A DNA stretch of 6,015 nucleotides from Streptomyces katrae (GTDB taxonomy: Bacteria; Actinomycetota; Actinomycetes; Streptomycetales; Streptomycetaceae): the NCBI RefSeq assembly GCF_000966975.1, contig NZ_JZWV01001183.1:1-6015 (forward strand), written 5' to 3'. The stretch's first letter is position 1. Each line of letters begins with the position of its first letter. Shown here piece by piece: positions 1 to 6,015 of the stretch. A program made the translations under genes and the position numbers. The notes under the pieces were generated by a model. It was given only the letters and a program-made list of their open reading frames with translations, was not told where the DNA came from and did not search any database.

Positions 1-2628
<2,628 letters not shown>

Positions 2629-2629
<1 letters not shown>

Positions 2630-5157
2630 TGCGCGTCCCGCTTTCCTGGCTGCGGGAGTACGTCGACCTCCCCGCAGGCGAGACCGGCCGCGACGTGGCC
2701 GCCAAGCTCGTCGACGCCGGCCTCGAGGTCGAGACCGTCGAGCAGCTCGGCGCCGGGCTCAAGGGCCCCCTCGTCGTCGGCCAGGTGCTGACCATCGAGG
2801 AGCTGGAGGGCTTCCGCAAGCCCATCCGCTTCTGCACGGTCGACGTCGGCACCGCCAACGGCACCGGCGAACCGCAGGAGATCGTCTGCGGTGCCCGCAA
2901 CTTCTCCGTCGGCGACAAGGTCGTCGTGGTCCTGCCCGGCGCTGTCCTGCCCGGCGACTTCGCGATCGCCTCGCGCAAGACGTACGGCAAGACCTCGCAC
3001 GGCATGATCTGCTCCGGCGAGGAGCTCGGCATGGGCGACGACGGCACGCACGGCATCATCGTGCTGCCGCCGGAGTACGAGCCGGGCACCGACGCGATCG
3101 AGCTGCTCCAGCTCGTCGACGAGGTCCTCGACATCGACATCACCCCGGACCGCGGCTACTGCATGTCCATGCGCGGTGTGGCCCGCGAGGCCGCCACCGC
3201 CTACGGCCTGCCGCTGCGCGACCCGGCGCTGCTCGACGTGCCCGCGCCGAACTCGTACGGCTACGCGGTGAAGATCTCCGACCCGCAGGGCTGCGACCGC
3301 TTCACCGCCCGCACGGTGACCGGCCTCGACCCCGAGGCGCGCTCCCCGATCTGGCTCACCCGCCGCCTCCAGAAGGCCGGCATGCGCCCGATCTCGCTCG
3401 CCGTGGACATCACCAACTACGTGATGCTCGAACTCGGCCAGCCGCTGCACGCCTACGACCGCTCCCGCCTCGACGGCGAGATCGGCGTCCGCCGTGCCGA
3501 GCAGGGCGAGAAGTTCACCACCCTCGACGGGGTCAAGCGGATCCTCGACGCCGAGGACCTGGTGATCACCGACAACAGCGGCCCGATCGGGCTCGCCGGT
3601 GTCATGGGCGGCGCCAACACCGAGATCGCCGACTCGGTCACCGACCCCGAGACGGGCGCCGTCACCGGCACCACCGACGTGGTCATCGAGGCCGCGCACT
3701 TCGACTCCGTGTCGATCTCGCGCACCGCCCGCCGCCTGAAGCTGTCCTCCGAGGCCTCCAAGCGCTTCGAGCGCGGCGTCGACCCGCTCGCCGCCGCCGC
3801 GGCCGCGCAGCGCACCGTCGACCTCCTCGTGCTGCTCGCCGGCGGTACGGCCGAGGCCGGGGTCACCGAGCTCATCGCCCCGGGCGCCCCGCGCACCATC
3901 GCGATGCGCGCCGACCACCCGGACCGCGTCGCGGGCATGGACTACGGCCGCGAGACCGTCGTGCGCCGCCTCCAGGAGATCGGCTGCGACGTCTACGGCC
4001 AGGACGAGCTCGTCGTCACCGTCCCCTCGTGGCGGCCCGACCTCGCCGCGCCGAACGACCTCGCCGAGGAGGTCATCCGCCTGGAGGGCTACGGGAACCT
4101 CCCGTCCACCCTCCCGCAGGTGCCCTCCGGCCGTGGCCTGACCCCGCGCCAGCAGCTGCACCGCCGCGTCGGCCGCGCCCTGGCCGGCGCCGGCTACGTC
4201 GAGGCGCTCAGCTACCCGTTCATCGGCGAGGGCGTCTTCGACCAGCTCCAGCTGCCCGCGGACGACCCGAGCCGCCGGGTCGTCAAGCTCGTCAATCCGC
4301 TCTCCGACGAGGAGCCGGCGCTGCGCACCACGCTGCTGCCGGGTCTGCTCGGCGCGCTGCGCCGCAACGACAGCCGCGGCAGCCACGACCTGGCGCTCTT
4401 CGAGACCGGCTCGGTCTTCCGCGCCGGCGGGCAGCCGGGTGCCGCCGTAAGGCTGCCGGTCGACCGCCGTCCCACGGACGAGGAGATCGCCACCCTGGAC
4501 GCGGCCCTGCCCGCGCAGCCGCGGTACGCCGCGGTCGTGCTGGCCGGTGCCCGCGAGCAGGCCGGCTGGTGGGGCAAGGGCCGTCCGGCCGACTGGGCCG
4601 ACGCGGTCCAGGCCGCCCGTGCGCTGGCCGTCGAGGCCGGCGCCGAGCTGGTCGTCCGCCAGGGCCAGTACGGTCCGTGGCACCCCGGCCGCTGCGCCGA
4701 GCTGGTCGTCACCCTCGACGGCGCGGAGACGGTCATCGGCCACGCCGGTGAGCTGCACCCGCGCGTGGTCAAGGCCCTCGGCCTGCCGGCCCGGACCAGC
4801 GCCATGGAGCTCGACCTCGACCGCCTCGCGGCGGCCGGCGGCGAGGCCCTCCAGGCGCCCCGGATCTCCACCTTCCCGGTGGCGACCCAGGACGTCGCGC
4901 TGATCGTCGACGCGTCCGTCCCGGCCGCGGCCGTGGAGGCCGCGCTGCGCGAGGGCGCCGGCGAACTGCTCGAATCGCTGCGGCTGTTCGACGTGTTCAC
5001 CGGTGAGCAGGTCGGCGAGGGCAAGAAGTCCCTCGCCTACGCGCTGCGCTTCCGCGCGCCCGACCGCACCCTGACCGCCGAGGAGTCCACGGCCGCGCGC
5101 GACGCGGCGGTGGCCCTCGCCGGCGAGCGGACGGGGGCGGTGCTGCGCGGCGCCTGA
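2629..5157 (+). CDS. pheT: Phenylalanyl-tRNA synthetase beta subunit
   Basis: 842-aa beta subunit, slightly longer than the E. coli protein (about 795 aa). It binds tRNA-Phe, holds PheS in the heterotetramer and hydrolyses mischarged Tyr-tRNA-Phe. Domains in order: N-terminal [20 protein letters not shown]-fold tRNA-binding domain about 43-155; B3/B4 editing domain about 215-400; B5 about 420-490 with VPSWRPDL and [11 protein letters not shown] (479-489); catalytic-like but inactive core about 500-715; and ferredoxin-fold anticodon-binding domain about 747-841. Editing-site landmarks are retained: [19 protein letters not shown] (259-277, with H274), GLAGVMGG (321-328), and E354 in VIEAAHFDS, which appears to match E. 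coli E334. Proofreading should therefore be intact. A short acidic/Gly/Thr loop at about 338-350 extends the B4 region. The start overlaps the pheS stop (TGATG), and a strong hairpin follows 22 bases after the stop, so pheT is the last gene of the operon. Confidence 0.98.
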
Positions 5158-5179
5158 TCCGCCGTCAGCAGGACCCGCT

Positions 5180-5213
5180 GAGGGGCCCGTCCGGACCACC
5201 GGACGGGCCCCTC
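5180..5213 (+). terminator. Rho-independent-like terminator after pheT
   Basis: Perfect 15-bp inverted repeat: GAGGGGCCCGTCCGG at 5180-5194, loop ACCA at 5195-5198, and the exact complement at 5199-5213. It starts 22 bases after the pheT stop. No real T-run follows (GTGCATT), which is common for Streptomyces terminators that rely on a very stable stem. It separates the pheST operon from the phosphatase gene. Confidence 0.9.
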
Positions 5214-5231
5214 GTGCATTCCGGACGATCC

Positions 5232-5247
5232 TCACTCATTCGGGTGA
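5232..5247 (+). promoter_or_regulatory. BldM-like palindromic operator upstream of the phosphatase gene
   Basis: TCACTCATTCGGGTGA is a near palindrome. Against the BldM homodimer consensus as I recall it from Streptomyces work (TCACCCG-NN-CGGGTGA) it matches 12 of 14 defined positions. The right half CGGGTGA is perfect and the left half TCACTCA has two changes. It lies about 82 bases before the start of the SpoIIE-type phosphatase and after the pheST terminator, so it would act on the phosphatase gene. As RNA it could also form a 7-bp hairpin (5231-5237 with 5242-5248, one G-U pair, loop ATTC). The consensus comes from memory and no search was possible. Confidence 0.5.
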
Positions 5248-5294
5248 GAACGGCGGCGGGCCATGTCCGGTACGTCAGGAGGTCGACACAATCG

Positions 5295-5314
5295 TTCCGG
5301 CCGACGAGCCGGAG
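5295..5314 (+). other. Small hairpin overlapping the phosphatase ribosome binding site
   Basis: TTCCGGC (5295-5301) can pair with GCCGGAG (5308-5314) around the loop CGACGA, giving a six- to seven-base stem with one G-T (G-U) pair. Its 3' arm covers the first bases of the GGAGGGGAG Shine-Dalgarno, so it could lower translation. Short GC-rich stems are common by chance in this base composition. Confidence 0.35.
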
Positions 5315-5319
5315 GGGAG
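5311..5319 (+). promoter_or_regulatory. Ribosome binding site of the phosphatase gene (GGAGGGGAG)
   Basis: A purine-rich Shine-Dalgarno whose GGGGAG end lies 10 bases before ATG 5330. It decides the start of the partial phosphatase gene, since no other in-frame ATG or GTG was found between the terminator and this site. Confidence 0.7.
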
Positions 5320-5329
5320 CGTCCTACGG

Positions 5330-6015
5330 ATGATCACGCGCCGGGAAACGCACCGGGCGCGCCTGGCGTGCGTCCTCGCCTGGGGCGGCGCCGCGGTGTC
5401 CTGGGAGCTGTCCACCCCGGGACCGCTGGTGCCCAGCCTCGCCAGCTGCGCGGCCTTCCTGATCCTGGCCACGGGCTGCGCCCTGCACACCCGGCGGGGT
5501 CTCATCGCCGAGCTGCGGCGCTCGCGGGAGATCGCCGGGGCCACCCAGCGCGTACTGCTGCGGCCGCTGCCCGGGCGGATCGACGGCCTGGCGCTCTGCG
5601 CCGCCCAGCTGTCGGCGAGCCGGGGGGCGGCGGTCGGCGGGGACCTGTACGAGGCGGTGCCGACGGCGTACGGGGTGCGGGTGCTGATCGGGGACGTACG
5701 GGGCCACGGGCTCCCCGCGCTGGGCGGGGCCGCGGCGGTCCTGGGCTCGTTCCGCGAGGCGGCGTACGACGAGCCGGCCCTGGGCGGGGTCCTGCTCCGC
5801 ATGGAGCGCTCCCTGCAGCGGCACCTGCGCGAGCGCGCCCGGGCCGAGCATCCGTCGGCCTGCCCTTCCGATCCGGAGTCCCCGTCCTCGGAGGACTTCG
5901 TGACGGTCCTCCTCCTCCAGATCGCCCCGGACGGCACGGTCCTGGCCCTCAACTGCGGCCACCCGTGGCCGTACCTCCTCCGCCGAGCCGTCCTCCGGGA
6001 ACCCTGCGGGGCCAT
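5330..6015 (+). CDS. SpoIIE-family PP2C-type serine/threonine phosphatase, 5' part (cut by window edge)
   Basis: Open from ATG 5330 to the window end: 228 codons plus two bases, no stop. The start MITRRETHRARL is followed by two hydrophobic stretches at about 12-27 and 34-52, likely two membrane helices, then a basic linker (TRRGLIAELRRSREI). This places the catalytic domain in the cytoplasm. The PP2C_SIIE domain begins near residue 68. Its metal-binding signatures are visible: GGDLYE at 103-108 (D105) and GDVRGHG at 121-127 (D122). DFVTVLLLQI (189-198) and NCGHPWPYLL (208-217) match later conserved strands of the family. The final SDG-type metal motif would lie beyond the window. Such enzymes dephosphorylate Ser/Thr phosphoproteins, often anti-anti-sigma factors, thereby controlling alternative sigma factors. 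The substrate here is unknown. The gene has its own upstream region after the pheT terminator, including the BldM-like site, and is probably a separate transcription unit. A longer reading from upstream lacks a start codon. Confidence 0.88.
   Translation, partial: MITRRETHRARLACVLAWGGAAVSWELSTPGPLVPSLASCAAFLILATGCALHTRRGLIAELRRSREIAGATQRVLLRPLPGRIDGLALCAAQLSASRGAAVGGDLYEAVPTAYGVRVLIGDVRGHGLPALGGAAAVLGSFREAAYDEPALGGVLLRMERSLQRHLRERARAEHPSACPSDPESPSSEDFVTVLLLQIAPDGTVLALNCGHPWPYLLRRAVLREPCGA

Noticed and set aside
5277..5283. AGGAGGT as the ribosome binding site of a gene starting near 5290
   Set aside because: No ATG, GTG or TTG lies 5-12 bases downstream, and ATG 5330 has its own properly spaced GGGGAG.
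5263..5330. ATG at 5263 as a start in another frame across the phosphatase gene
   Set aside because: It has no Shine-Dalgarno at usable distance and its product lacks the PP2C motifs seen in the 5330 frame.

Overview
The window is about 6 kb of very GC-rich DNA with strong G/C bias at third codon positions and no TTA codon noticed in the genes I read. The product sequences look like a Streptomyces or close relative: the PheS N-terminus, the four-cysteine PheS insert, the PAS histidine kinase and a SpoIIE-type phosphatase. All supported genes lie on the + strand. The long open frames on the - strand are shadows of these genes.

Layout: (1) 1-39 may be the last 12 codons of an upstream gene whose TGA overlaps the next start as ATGA. 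(2) 36-1334 is a soluble PAS sensor histidine kinase with no response regulator beside it. (3) 1335-1501 is a 167-base gap holding a candidate promoter and a T-richer leader with 9-base periodicity. (4) 1502-2629 is pheS, and 2629-5157 is pheT. They overlap by one base (TGATG) and form a tight operon for the alpha and beta subunits of phenylalanyl-tRNA synthetase. (5) 5180-5213 is a perfect 15-bp hairpin just after pheT, very probably the operon terminator. (6) 5214-5329 is the upstream region of the next gene, with a near-palindromic TCACTCATTCGGGTGA element resembling a BldM operator, a hairpin and a ribosome binding site. (7) 5330-6015 is the 5' part of a two-transmembrane SpoIIE/PP2C-type serine/threonine phosphatase, cut by the window edge.

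PheS and PheT assemble into the (alpha-beta)2 enzyme that charges and proofreads tRNA-Phe. The kinase and phosphatase are signalling genes flanking this housekeeping operon. The kinase may be co-expressed with the gene before it, while the phosphatase looks like a separate transcription unit, possibly under developmental control.

I found no mobile element, CRISPR array, RNA gene, T-box or novel multi-gene system. The most interesting signals are regulatory: the BldM-like site at 5232-5247 and the periodic pheST leader at 1399-1464.
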